Positions 44,587 through 53,979 are shown, counted from the stretch's first letter. The stretch is 64,000 nucleotides of DNA from an uncultured Lachnospiraceae bacterium (GCA_947367855.1 CANBFE010000003.1:186001-250000); one strand, 5' to 3'. The notes: generated by a model from the letters alone, not told the origin. Translations and numbers: made by a program.

Positions 44587-46179
44587 ATGGGAGAGAAGCG
44601 TGCGTGTATGAGTCTGAAAAAACTAAAAGCTGAACCGGTAAAGGCATTACTGGTCCTTTTGCTTGCGGTGCAGTTTCTGCTTATCGCACATAGCAATATT
44701 ACCCTGATCGATAAAAATATTGACTGTGACAGCGCGAAACTGTTCACTCATACGGAAGAAATCTGGAGACAGAAGACATTTTTCCTGCCGGACTGGGAAT
44801 ATCTGACCACTTTGGAATGGGACTGCAGCAGTATATTGGCCGTGCCTTTTTATGCCGTCACCGGTGACATCTTTCTTTCCTTTGCACTGGCCAATATTGC
44901 ATTCCTGGGGATCTTTACCGCTGTAATTTTTTTCCTGTTCAGGGGAAAAGACTCCCTGTATCCCCTGCTTTGTGTCAACCTTCTGATCATTCCCTACCGT
45001 CTGGGAATGTTGGACTATTACAACATGCTCTTTTTTGGAGGATCCCAGTACATTATAAAGTCTCTGCTTCCTCTCCTGTTGGTGGGAATTCTGTTAAGGG
45101 AAGGAAAAGACTTATGTTGGAAAAAACTCTCTGTATGGGTTCCTGTAGTCATATATCTGGGGCTTTTGCTTCTGACAGCAGCGTCCAGCGGGTTTTATGT
45201 ATTTTTATGCGGTGTATTTCCGGTTTTTGCGGCCTATGGAATATATAAGTTTCTCAGGTGGGAGAGAGTATCCTGGCAGATTCTCTGCATGGGAGCTCTT
45301 TCCTGCATTCTGACCCTGGCAGGAGGAATTGTAAACCAGAGACTTATGGGAGGCGCCAGAGGAAACGGTATGCTGTTCTGCAGTGTATATCAGCTGTGGG
45401 AGAATATATCCTCCTGTTTTTTTGGAATGTTTGAGTTGTATGGAGGTATGACTGCAAACGCAGAGATATCTGTTTTATCCCTGGCAGGCATCCAGATGCT
45501 GTCACGGTATTGTCTGGTACTGGTAATGCTTATTTGTGCCGTAGCTGCATTTCTGGGCTCTGTCAGGAAACTTGGAAAAGGAAACTGTGACCTGCGAATT
45601 TTTTTATTGATTTCGATTTTTCTGTGGAATATGTTTATCCTGATTCCGACTAACACCAAAGCCGGGTCTGCAACTTATGAATACCGTTACCATTTAATCG
45701 GGATGCTTCCGCTGATGTGTGTGACAGGAATTCTGTTGATAGACAGCCTGAAGGCATTCTCGAAAAAACAACAGAACTGCCTCTATGCTGTTGGCCTTCT
45801 GGCCATTTCCTTTGTATGCGCAACATCGTATAAAGACCTGTATTCTAGAGGGGAACTAAACCCGGAGCTGAAGGAATTATGTTCCTATACAGAGGAACTT
45901 GCCGTGGACTATGTTTATATGTACAATGCGTCAAACGATGCAGAAATCTGTAAGGTACTTGACGAAAATACTGAATATGTATATCTGTTGGAAAGTGGCG
46001 TCACCTGGGCCTTTGACTACTATAATTATTTTATAAATGCGCCAATGCAAATCGAAAATGCCATCGTTGCAGTTAACAATTCTGCCTATGATTTCGGAGA
46101 TACCTTTGAAATTGCAGAATACACCCTGCAAAGATTTGCCGTTGTGGCAAACCGTTCCCTATATAAATTTATTCCATGA
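44587..46179 (+). CDS. large polytopic membrane protein, unknown (GT-C glycosyltransferase-like architecture)
   Basis: A 530-residue protein with about eleven hydrophobic helices up to residue 420 and an extracytoplasmic C-terminal domain of about 100 residues. The first loop after helix one has acidic residues (DKNIDCDSAKLFTHTEEIW and LEWDCSS), as GT-C enzymes do, but no GT-C family is recognised with confidence. Candidate starts are 44575, 44587 and 44608; 44587 has GGGAGG in front. It follows flotillin by about 50 bases and may share its transcript. Confidence 0.65.
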   Translation: MGEKRACMSLKKLKAEPVKALLVLLLAVQFLLIAHSNITLIDKNIDCDSAKLFTHTEEIWRQKTFFLPDWEYLTTLEWDCSSILAVPFYAVTGDIFLSFALANIAFLGIFTAVIFFLFRGKDSLYPLLCVNLLIIPYRLGMLDYYNMLFFGGSQYIIKSLLPLLLVGILLREGKDLCWKKLSVWVPVVIYLGLLLLTAASSGFYVFLCGVFPVFAAYGIYKFLRWERVSWQILCMGALSCILTLAGGIVNQRLMGGARGNGMLFCSVYQLWENISSCFFGMFELYGGMTANAEISVLSLAGIQMLSRYCLVLVMLICAVAAFLGSVRKLGKGNCDLRIFLLISIFLWNMFILIPTNTKAGSATYEYRYHLIGMLPLMCVTGILLIDSLKAFSKKQQNCLYAVGLLAISFVCATSYKDLYSRGELNPELKELCSYTEELAVDYVYMYNASNDAEICKVLDENTEYVYLLESGVTWAFDYYNYFINAPMQIENAIVAVNNSAYDFGDTFEIAEYTLQRFAVVANRSLYKFIP

Positions 46180-46279
46180 TATGGGCTGTGGACAGAATAT
46201 CCTCCGAGTCGGGCGCCCGGGACAGCTGCCTGCCAATGTGGACAAAAATACAAAAAGCAGATTCAACAAAAGGCAGATT

Positions 46280-46357
46280 CAAGTTTAACGAATTAGTTGA
46301 CGACAAGTGGCGGCTACCAGGTTCATTTATGAAAGAGTCAACTATTCGTTAAACTTG
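46280..46357. repeat. long inverted repeat between convergent genes
   Basis: A 22-base arm (46280-46301, beginning CAAGTTTAACGAAT) and a 21-base arm (46337-46357, ending ATTCGTTAAACTTG) are complementary except for one extra T, around a 35-base spacer. Further repeats of CGAATAGTTAGATAG type at about 46364-46378 and of GCAGATTCAA at 46258 and 46274 lie beside it. It may terminate the two convergent units, but clear T runs are missing. Confidence 0.7.
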
Positions 46358-46399
46358 TCTTTTGCGAATAGTTAGATAGCCGGAGGCGCCACCATCCTC

Positions 46400-46957
46400 C
46401 TACCGTTCCTGATATTCCGAGAAGAAATAAGCCGCCACCTGAGCCCTGGAACTAAAAGCTTCAGTTTCCAGCAAGGCCCTGACTTCCTCACGGCTGTAAA
46501 AGCCGGCTTCAATCTGTTCATTTTCCGAAGTATGATCTTCAAAATTTCCTTCAGCTTCCACAAAGGCAATATATGTGGTTGTATCGGAAATTGCAACTGC
46601 AGCAAAAGAAGGCGGAAGAATTTTTTTGATTTTCTTCACATGAAGTCCCGTTTCCTCGAAAAGTTCCCTGGCAATACATTCCTCAATGGATTCATCTGGC
46701 TCGATCATTCCCGCGCACAGATTATAGACATAGCGGTTAACACCCATACGAAATTCATGAAGTAAAAGAAGCTTGTCATCATGGGTTGCCACAATGGATA
46801 CGCCGCTTGGCTTCCCGCCCACATCATCAATTCCCAGTAATTCTCTGCGGCTGACAATTTCATATGTCTTCTCATGTCCGGCTTTATTCCGATAGGTAAT
46901 TTCATAATTTTTTAAATATTTACCGTCTTTTACTTTTGCAAACTTAATAAATTCCAT
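46400..46957 (-). CDS. Nudix hydrolase (ADP-ribose pyrophosphatase-like)
   Basis: A 185-residue hydrolase of nucleoside diphosphates linked to another group. The Nudix box is complete at residues 83-105 (G-x5-E-x7-REL-x-EE-x-GL). The upstream beta strands and the N-terminal domain resemble NudF-type ADP-ribose pyrophosphatases. An ATG four codons earlier (46969) is also possible. It ends the minus-strand block that starts with the radical-SAM gene. Confidence 0.88.
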   Translation of the reverse strand: MEFIKFAKVKDGKYLKNYEITYRNKAGHEKTYEIVSRRELLGIDDVGGKPSGVSIVATHDDKLLLLHEFRMGVNRYVYNLCAGMIEPDESIEECIARELFEETGLHVKKIKKILPPSFAAVAISDTTTYIAFVEAEGNFEDHTSENEQIEAGFYSREEVRALLETEAFSSRAQVAAYFFSEYQER

Positions 46958-46996
46958 GATATTTCCCATCCTTTTTATTTCTTATACTTCACTGCT

Positions 46997-48352
46997 TTAT
47001 TCCACTGCCTGTTCCAAAAACTGTTCTTTCAGCGGTCTGTTTATTTTTTGCCGGGTGATCTCCACCAGTCCCAGAGCGGTAATGTCTACTACTTTTGTAG
47101 GAATTTTGTCTCTCGACACCAGTTCTCTCATATAATGCAGAAGTTCCCGGTTATCTTTTGCAGACTGCATATTGATAAAATCCACAATGATAATGCCAGA
47201 CAGATTTCTCAGACGCAGCTGCCTGGCTACCTCTTCCGCAGCCTCCAGGTTGATTTTCTGATAAGCATTTGCGGCATTGGTGCCTGCTTCATATTTTCCG
47301 GAATTCACATCAATTGCCGTCAGGGCTTCTGTGGATTCAATAATAAGGGACCCGCCGGATTTCAGCCATACACGGCGCGCCAGGGCAGATTCCAGTTTGC
47401 TTTCCAGGGAATATAATGTGGAGAGCGAAAGCATGCTGTCACGGTAAAACCGGACCGGAAGCCTGTACTTGTGCAAAGCGCAGTATTCCAGAAGCTGTTC
47501 ATACAGATTCTCCTGGTCGGTAACAATTTCACGGCTGCACGATATGTCTGATGAGGAATCTTCTTCGGGAGTGTCCTTTACAAACTGCTCCAGGACAGTT
47601 TCAAACTCTGCAGGCGCTTTCCTGAGACAGGAAAAACAGCTTCTGTGCATGGCAGTGCGCAAAAGCCGGATAAACTGGGAGGAAACGGTGAAAAAATTGT
47701 TCCAGAGCTCTTCTTCTGCCGTCAGTTCTTCCGCCCTGGTCCTGATTACAAGGCCAACAGAAGGAAGGGGAATGCTTTCGGTTTCTGCAACTGGCAACAG
47801 GACGTTGACATCCTGTACCAGAGAACCGTTTTGAATAATAGACATTTCCGTAAATTTTCTGCGGAAGACCTCTTTGGCCTTTGGGCTTAATTTTGTGGAA
47901 TAGCCCACTTTTGCAGAGCCAAAACTCAGGACAAAATATTCATTTGCCAGAGAAATATGGGCCGTTACGGAAGCGCGTTTGGATTTCTGGGCATCCCGTA
48001 CCACCTGAACCAGAAGTTCATCCCCCTCCAGAATCCGTCCGTCATAAACACGGTTTACCAGAAAAGGCGAAGTGGCGTTTTTCAATGGAAGGAAGCAGAT
48101 CTCTCCCTTTGCGATTTCCACAAAACAGGCATCAATATTTCTGGCCATGTTTTTTACTTTACCAATATAGATGCCCCCTACTTTACCTGGATTCAGTACA
48201 GTGACGTCTACAAGCCGCTCCTCTTCTATCACCAGAGCGCACTGCCTGCTCCTGCAGACAGTAAACAGAAGTTTGCCTGCCGTTGTATTCCGGAAATGTC
48301 TCTCTTCCTCTGAAATTGTCACAGAAGCTTTTGCTTCAATGTTTCTGCTCAT
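46997..48352 (-). CDS. rng: ribonuclease E/G family protein (RNase G-like)
   Basis: A 451-residue endoribonuclease. The S1 domain lies at GKVGGIYIGKVKNMARNIDACFVEI; the catalytic part has RVWLKSGGSLIIESTEALTAIDVNSGKYEA and RQLRLRNLSGIIIVDFINM, containing the magnesium-binding aspartates. It processes rRNA and degrades mRNA. It lacks a long C-terminal scaffold, so it is the RNase G form. In related Clostridia it usually precedes rplU; here it is 14 kb away in the opposite orientation. Confidence 0.93.
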   Translation of the reverse strand: MSRNIEAKASVTISEEERHFRNTTAGKLLFTVCRSRQCALVIEEERLVDVTVLNPGKVGGIYIGKVKNMARNIDACFVEIAKGEICFLPLKNATSPFLVNRVYDGRILEGDELLVQVVRDAQKSKRASVTAHISLANEYFVLSFGSAKVGYSTKLSPKAKEVFRRKFTEMSIIQNGSLVQDVNVLLPVAETESIPLPSVGLVIRTRAEELTAEEELWNNFFTVSSQFIRLLRTAMHRSCFSCLRKAPAEFETVLEQFVKDTPEEDSSSDISCSREIVTDQENLYEQLLEYCALHKYRLPVRFYRDSMLSLSTLYSLESKLESALARRVWLKSGGSLIIESTEALTAIDVNSGKYEAGTNAANAYQKINLEAAEEVARQLRLRNLSGIIIVDFINMQSAKDNRELLHYMRELVSRDKIPTKVVDITALGLVEITRQKINRPLKEQFLEQAVE

Positions 48353-48366
48353 GTTTTTGATCCCTT

Positions 48367-49221
48367 CTAAATAATACAGTTAAGGGAGACCAGGCCGGAG
48401 CTGTCGCGGGTATAGACATCCTCCCTGACCACCCAGAGAGCATTTTCCTGCAGCTGTTCTCCCTGCTCCGCAAGAAGGGCTTCCACCACCTGAACCGGCT
48501 TGATATTGCCGCTGCTGGAAGCATCCAGCAGCATGGATAATACAACCGGCTCATTTCCGGCCAAGAGACCGCCGATTACACCCGAAGAATCCTGGCTCCC
48601 GGAGAAATGCCCGGATATATCGGCAGAAGCGCCCCCGCAGAGCGGAGCTTCCGTGCACGAAAGCCGGAAAATGCCCTCTTTCAGGTCCATTTCCCGGACT
48701 CCCTTTTTCGTCTTCTTGGTAACCGGGATTCTGTCCCTGGCCAGGAAACCGGGCAATATGGCCCGGATGTCCGTCCTAGGCTCCTTCCCTTCCCGGAACC
48801 CCACTGTATAGGCTGCCGCCGCCACACTGGCCATGGCATTGCCCGCCGTATCAGGCAGGATTTTCACGGATACGATCTCTATGCCCGGAACGCTTGCCTC
48901 ATTTAACCGTTTCCGGATTTCCAGACAGCGGGTCTCCGTGCTTACACAGGATTCCAAAGCCTCCCCCTCCCCGTTGGAAAGATCATCTCCTGCGGGAAAA
49001 CAGGTCAGGGAATGCACCTCAATGTCCATATATTCGCCGTTGCTGACAATTCCCACCCCCAGAGGCGCGGCAAAAGTCATGATCTGATGGGGACTGAACC
49101 CACTGCTGTATTTTACATCGATTCCCGCCCGGCGAATGGCCTTCTGGAAGAAACGCATCACATCCAGATGGCCGATATAACGGACGGCGCCGTATTTTTT
49201 GAATTTAATCCGAAGCTTCAT
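48367..49221 (-). CDS. TIGR03936 family radical-SAM-associated protein (DUF2344)
   Basis: A 284-residue protein. The N-terminal MKLRIKFKKYGAVRYIGHLDVMRFFQKAIRRAGI and SGFSPHQIMTFAAPLGVGI are the hallmark of this family, which is found either fused to or next to the TIGR03960 radical-SAM protein. Its function is unknown. Here it lies between RNase G and an amidohydrolase gene, separated from the radical-SAM gene by 2.8 kb. Confidence 0.88.
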   Translation of the reverse strand: MKLRIKFKKYGAVRYIGHLDVMRFFQKAIRRAGIDVKYSSGFSPHQIMTFAAPLGVGIVSNGEYMDIEVHSLTCFPAGDDLSNGEGEALESCVSTETRCLEIRKRLNEASVPGIEIVSVKILPDTAGNAMASVAAAAYTVGFREGKEPRTDIRAILPGFLARDRIPVTKKTKKGVREMDLKEGIFRLSCTEAPLCGGASADISGHFSGSQDSSGVIGGLLAGNEPVVLSMLLDASSSGNIKPVQVVEALLAEQGEQLQENALWVVREDVYTRDSSGLVSLNCII

Positions 49222-49249
49222 GACTGTGTATCCTTTCCTGTTCTCCGTT

Positions 49250-50614
49250 TCAGATTTCCCGATTGTACGATCCCGCAGCCTGCCCGCTGTCCGTTATTTC
49301 CGCTCTGGTTCTGGGGGAGATCTGGATAAATTTGTCCAGTTCCCTCTCTGTCTCCGGCATCTTTTTGAGTTTGGGATTGGAGATTACCTCTCCTCTGGCT
49401 ACTACCATGCTGAGACTGCGCAGTACGGTCAGGTCTACCAGGGGATTTTTCTCCGTCACGATAAAGTCTGCGGATTTTCCGACTTCTATGCTGCCTGTAA
49501 CGTCACCCAGTCCCAGAATCTCCGCATTGCGCCTGGTAGCGGTATGCAGGGCAAAGGTCTTGGATACGCCGCAGCACTTGTGGAAATACTGCACTTCCCG
49601 CCACATATCGTAATGGGTGACAAAGGGACATCCCGTATCTGTGCCCAGACCCACAGGAATATCATTGGCAAGACATTGTTTCGCGCATTCAATAATGCCG
49701 TCGAAAACGATTTCCCCGTTGAACCGGCTCATCTCATCCGCATGGCTTACGGCAGGGTCAAACAGGGCGTAGGGCAATGCCGGGGAAAGGGTGGCCACAT
49801 GGACGGCTCCGGTCTCTTTGAACAGGCGGATAATCTCCTCCGTAGGCTTTGCGCCGTGTTCAATGGTATCTACTCCGTTTTCCAAAGCTATCCGGACCCC
49901 TTCCGTGCTTTCCACATGAGCCGCCACTGGATAGCCCAGCTTATGGGCTTCCTCACAGGCAGCCTTTACCAGAGCCGGTTTCATTTTCAGCACACCTGGC
50001 TCCCCTTTGACGGCGGCATCCAACACACCTCCTGTGATCATCAGTTTGATCAGATCCGGCTTATCCCTGGCAATCTCACGGACATACTGGACGGCTTCCT
50101 CTGCGGACATGGCCTCATAGGCAAGGGACCCGGCCATATGTCCGCCGGGAACGGAAATCGCCATATTTGCGGCCAGGATGCGGGGGCCCACAGCCTTTCC
50201 GCGGAGGATCATATCCCGTATCCAGGTATCATAATTCTCAACGCCGCCAACACAGCGCATGGTGGTAACGCCGCTGAGGAGTTCCGTATGCACATAAGAT
50301 TTATACAGATGCTCCAGATATTTCCGGGTTAATGCGTTGGATGTGGCAAATTTAACGGACTTTTTGGCATCCACAGGCTTTTTCTGGGGTTTTCCCGAGG
50401 CAGGGATATGGACGTGGAGATTGACCAGTCCGGGCATTAAATATTGACCATTTAAGTCAAAAACCTGGCATCCCTCTGTATCCGCCTGCCCGTCAGGAGC
50501 TACAGCGGTTATCCTGTCCTCTTCCGTCAATACCGTGTATCCCGGCAGGGGAGTCATATTTTCACTTCCGTCCAGGAGATTGCAGTTAATAAAGGCTTTT
50601 TTGTTTTTATTCAT
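49250..50614 (-). CDS. metal-dependent amidohydrolase (imidazolonepropionase/prolidase-like)
   Basis: A 454-residue enzyme of the amidohydrolase superfamily. The metal site is visible as NLHVHIP near residue 74, a lysine in LIKLMITGGV, AAHVES, TIEHGAKPT and the aspartate in GLGTDTGCPF. The C-terminal GKSADFIVTEKNPLVDLTVL closes the barrel family. Relatives hydrolyse Xaa-Pro dipeptides or cyclic amides; the substrate is unproven. The minus-strand ATG 50614 overlaps the end of the ATPase gene by eight bases. The frame is open to 50842 only through the ATPase gene. Confidence 0.87.
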   Translation of the reverse strand: MNKNKKAFINCNLLDGSENMTPLPGYTVLTEEDRITAVAPDGQADTEGCQVFDLNGQYLMPGLVNLHVHIPASGKPQKKPVDAKKSVKFATSNALTRKYLEHLYKSYVHTELLSGVTTMRCVGGVENYDTWIRDMILRGKAVGPRILAANMAISVPGGHMAGSLAYEAMSAEEAVQYVREIARDKPDLIKLMITGGVLDAAVKGEPGVLKMKPALVKAACEEAHKLGYPVAAHVESTEGVRIALENGVDTIEHGAKPTEEIIRLFKETGAVHVATLSPALPYALFDPAVSHADEMSRFNGEIVFDGIIECAKQCLANDIPVGLGTDTGCPFVTHYDMWREVQYFHKCCGVSKTFALHTATRRNAEILGLGDVTGSIEVGKSADFIVTEKNPLVDLTVLRSLSMVVARGEVISNPKLKKMPETERELDKFIQISPRTRAEITDSGQAAGSYNREI

Positions 50615-51827
50615 AAAAATATATGCTTTTCCTTTCTGATTCCAGGAGAAAATCCATAATATTGATCTGCCGTATACCGTCCTCATTGACGGAGATCTCA
50701 TCCATGGAAATGATAAATTTGGGGTAATGATCATTGACTTTCTGCAGCGGAGCGATCTCCCTGGCAAAAGTTGCCGGATCCAGAACGCTTGCCGCCACCT
50801 GGTAATAGACGCGGTTTTCTCCCCGGTCCGCCACAAAATCAATCTCCAGTTCCCCTATTTTGCCGATGCTGACCCGGTATCCTCTGCGGAGCAGCTCCAG
50901 ATATACAATATTTTCCAGGATGTGGCCGATATCCGCATTTTTGTCTCCCAAAATGAGCCTGCGCAGCCCCACGTCCACCAGGTAATACTTTTCCAGGGAT
51001 TTCAAATGCTGCTTGCCCCTGATGTCGTATCTTCCTGCCTTATATAAGATGAAGGATTCCATCAGGGCCTGGATGTAGTTTTCCACGGTTATGGAAGTGG
51101 TCCGTCTGCCATAGGAGGTGAGGCTGTCTGAAATCTTCTTGGAGGATACCATGCTGCCCAGGTTGTCAAATAGAAATCTCACCATACTTTCCAGAAGCTG
51201 CACATCCTGAATCCGTTTCCGGGATACAATGTCTTTCAGCAGTACGGTGTTGAAGATGCCGGACAGGTAGTCGTTTCTGATGTCGCTGTCCGAAATCCGG
51301 GCCGCATAGGGAAAGCCGCCATTGCGGAAATAGGCATTCCAGGCCTCTTTCCTGCTCCCGCCCACCAGTTCGCAGTATTCCGCGAAGGAAAGGGGCAGCA
51401 TCCGGATCTCCATATATCTTCCGGAAAGCAAAGTTGCCAGTTCCCCCGAAAGCATGCAGGCATTGGAACCGGTGATATAGACATCCACGTTTTCTTTGAT
51501 AAAAAGGGAGTCTACAGCTTTCTGGAACTCTGGCACTGCCTGGATCTCGTCCAGAAACACATAGGTCATCTTTCCCGGAACCAACCGGTCCGTGACATAT
51601 TTGTACAGGGCCCTGTAATCCAGAAGCGCTTCGTTAGCCACATCCTCGAAGTTGAGGGCAATGATCCGCTCTTCTTCCATGCCGGATTCCCGCAGATGCT
51701 CCCGAAACTGCATGAGAAGCGTGGATTTGCCGCACCGCCGAACGCCGGACACTACCTTGATTACCTGCATGCCTTTTAATTTTTTCAGTTTTTCCAGATA
51801 TTCATAACGGCTTACCATACTTTTCAC
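50607..51827 (-). CDS. AAA_14/DUF4143 ATP-binding protein
   Basis: A 406-residue protein. Walker A is GVRRCGKST near residue 30 and Walker B is YVFLDEIQAV near 98, followed by TGSNACMLSGELATLLSGRY. The C-terminal DUF4143 part ends in GELEIDFVADRGENRVYYQVA, which looks like a PD-(D/E)xK nuclease-type core. Genes of this type are common, mobile and of unknown role. It is coupled to the amidohydrolase gene by overlap. A 152-base AT-rich stretch lies upstream. Confidence 0.88.
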   Translation of the reverse strand: MKSMVSRYEYLEKLKKLKGMQVIKVVSGVRRCGKSTLLMQFREHLRESGMEEERIIALNFEDVANEALLDYRALYKYVTDRLVPGKMTYVFLDEIQAVPEFQKAVDSLFIKENVDVYITGSNACMLSGELATLLSGRYMEIRMLPLSFAEYCELVGGSRKEAWNAYFRNGGFPYAARISDSDIRNDYLSGIFNTVLLKDIVSRKRIQDVQLLESMVRFLFDNLGSMVSSKKISDSLTSYGRRTTSITVENYIQALMESFILYKAGRYDIRGKQHLKSLEKYYLVDVGLRRLILGDKNADIGHILENIVYLELLRRGYRVSIGKIGELEIDFVADRGENRVYYQVAASVLDPATFAREIAPLQKVNDHYPKFIISMDEISVNEDGIRQINIMDFLLESERKSIYFYE

Positions 51828-51979
51828 CCCGCATATATTGTAACATGAAAACCCTCTAAAAACAATAAGTTTTCATTTTACACTATAAAAACTTTCGAAA
51901 ATATTAACTTTTTCTTTTTATAATAAAAGTATATCAATCATTTTCAAAAATATGCAGGTAAAGCAGACTTTTTCCAGAT
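51828..51979 (-). promoter_or_regulatory. AT-rich upstream region of the DUF4143 gene
   Basis: The 152 bases are far richer in A and T than the flanking genes. On the minus strand TTGAAA...TATTAT with about 16 bases between (roughly 51919-51946) is a weak promoter candidate. No coding frame is present. Confidence 0.4.
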
Positions 51980-53893
51980 TTAACGCTCTGTAAGGCATAT
52001 TCCGCAGCCAAAGCCTGCCGCGCCGCAGCCCTGGCATTTTTCCTTACAGTTCTCCGATACTTCCTCCCGCAGGGCACGCTCCCACTCCCGCTTCAGGTAT
52101 TCCTTCGTGACGCCACAGTCAATAAAGTCCCAGGGCAGGATTTCGTCCAGAGGCCTTTGCCTGTGGGTATAGAAGTCCGGGGACAGACCGCATTCCGCCA
52201 GAGTTTCGAGCCATCTTTCATTGTCATAATACTCGCCCCAGGCGTCATAGAAGCTGCCTTTTTCGTATACCAGGCGGATTACCCGGCCCAGTCTCCTGTC
52301 CCCTCTGGCCAGTACACCTTCCATTACACTGGCGTCCGCCTCATGCCAATTGTACTTGATACTCTTCTGATTCAGCTGTTCCGAGATGGCCTTCCTGGTC
52401 TGATAGGCCTTGTCCAGGAAATCCTCTTTGGTACACTGGGGGGCCCATTGAAAGGGCGTAAAGGGCTTGGGCACAAAAAAGGAGGTACTGGCCACAATCT
52501 GCACACGGTTGCCGCCGCGCTTCTCCTTGGGCACCGTGTCGAAATAGGCTGCGGCAATTTTGTTGGAAAGCTCTGCAATGCCCCGGATATCTTCCTCTGT
52601 CTCCGTGGGAAGCCCCAACATGAAATACAGCTTCACCCTGGTCCATCCCCCTTCAAAGGCCAGGGCCGCCCCTTTGAGAATTGCTTCCTCCGTGAGGCCT
52701 TTGTTGATCACATTCCGCAGTCTCTGGCTTCCCGCCTCCGGCGCAAAAGTCAGACTGGATTTCTTGACATCCTGGACCTTGCTCATTACATCCAAAGAAA
52801 AGGCATCAATACGCAGGGAAGGCAGGGAAATGTTCACATGCTGTTTTCCGCACTCCCGGATAAGAAAATCCACCAGTTCCGGCAGTCCGGAATAGTCACT
52901 GGAACTCAGGGAACTGAGGGAAAGTTCTTCGTGACCGGTATTTTTCAGCAGCTCCATGGCGTAGGCCTTCAGGGTTTCCGGATCCCTCTCCCGAACCGGG
53001 CGGTATATCTGGCCTGCCTGACAGAAACGGCATCCCCGGATGCAGCCTCTCTGAATCTCCAGTACCGCCCTGTCCTGCGTGACTTTCATAAAGGGGACAA
53101 TGGGCCTTGTAGGATAGGAAATCCTGTCCATGTCCGTGACAAGCTCCTTCCGGACCACGGCGGGGATTCCTTCTTCCAGAGGGAAAAACCGCTCAATGGT
53201 ACCGTCCTTTTTGTAGGTCACATCATAAAAACGGGGCACATACAATCCCGGCAGCTTTGCGGCCCTGCGCAGGAATTCCACCCGTCCAAGGTTCTGCCCC
53301 TTACATTCCTCATAGAGCGAAATCAGCTCCCGATACCTGGTCTCCCCCTCTCCCAGATAGAAAATATCAAAGAAATCCGCCAGAGGCTCCGGATTGTAGG
53401 TACAGGGGCCTCCGCCGATGACAATGGGACAGTCCTCTCCTCTTTCCGCCGCAAGCAGGGGAATCCGGGCCAGATCCAGTATCTGCAGGATATTGGTATA
53501 GCACATTTCGTACTGTATGGTGATTCCCAGAAAATCAAAATCACTCACCGGATCCTGGGACTCCAGGGCAAACAGGGGGATGTGCTCCTTCCTCATCAGG
53601 GCGTCCAGATCCACCCAGGGAGAAAACACACGTTCGCACCACACATCTTCCATGGAATTGAACATATCATACAGGATCTGCAGCCCCAGATGGGACATGC
53701 CGATCTCATACACATCGGGAAAGCAGAAGGCAAAACGGACCGCTACCCCGGCAGGATCCTTCATCACCGAATTGTACTCCCCGCCGATATAGCGTTCCGG
53801 CTTTTCGATACGCATCAGAATGTCGTCGTTTAATGCCAATTTTCTTTCGCAGCCGCAGGAATGCTCCGCGCTGTTTCTGTCTGTTGATATCAT
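51980..53893 (-). CDS. TIGR03960 family B12-binding radical SAM protein
   Basis: A 637-residue protein. The N-terminal part carries a cobalamin-binding-like domain (GMSHLGLQILYDMFN and VIGGGPCTYNPEP). The radical-SAM cluster motif CIRGCRFC lies near residue 283 and is followed by GQIYRPVRERDPETL. The C-terminus is rich in cysteine (CKEKCQGCGAAGFGCGIC). The reaction is unknown. It normally stands next to the TIGR03936 gene; here two genes separate them. Confidence 0.9.
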   Translation of the reverse strand: MISTDRNSAEHSCGCERKLALNDDILMRIEKPERYIGGEYNSVMKDPAGVAVRFAFCFPDVYEIGMSHLGLQILYDMFNSMEDVWCERVFSPWVDLDALMRKEHIPLFALESQDPVSDFDFLGITIQYEMCYTNILQILDLARIPLLAAERGEDCPIVIGGGPCTYNPEPLADFFDIFYLGEGETRYRELISLYEECKGQNLGRVEFLRRAAKLPGLYVPRFYDVTYKKDGTIERFFPLEEGIPAVVRKELVTDMDRISYPTRPIVPFMKVTQDRAVLEIQRGCIRGCRFCQAGQIYRPVRERDPETLKAYAMELLKNTGHEELSLSSLSSSDYSGLPELVDFLIRECGKQHVNISLPSLRIDAFSLDVMSKVQDVKKSSLTFAPEAGSQRLRNVINKGLTEEAILKGAALAFEGGWTRVKLYFMLGLPTETEEDIRGIAELSNKIAAAYFDTVPKEKRGGNRVQIVASTSFFVPKPFTPFQWAPQCTKEDFLDKAYQTRKAISEQLNQKSIKYNWHEADASVMEGVLARGDRRLGRVIRLVYEKGSFYDAWGEYYDNERWLETLAECGLSPDFYTHRQRPLDEILPWDFIDCGVTKEYLKREWERALREEVSENCKEKCQGCGAAGFGCGICLTER

Positions 53894-53950
53894 GGTAGAA
53901 CTCCTCTCGGGCGTCTGTTTTATTTCTGTTTTCAGGACATAACTACATCA

Positions 53951-53979
53951 AGTATAACATCTGCGCACCTCAAAAGCAA
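53951..53979 (-). promoter_or_regulatory. promoter of the radical-SAM gene
   Basis: On the minus strand TTGCTT (53974-53979) and TATACT (53951-53956) are 17 bases apart, about 58 bases upstream of the start codon. Confidence 0.55.

Noticed and set aside
49199..50332. Plus-strand open frame opposite the amidohydrolase.
   Set aside because: It is the antisense shadow of a clearly conserved enzyme gene.
52157..53833. Long plus-strand open frame (over 500 codons) opposite the radical-SAM gene.
   Set aside because: It mirrors the codon pattern of the real minus-strand gene, lacks protein-like motifs and has no ribosome site.
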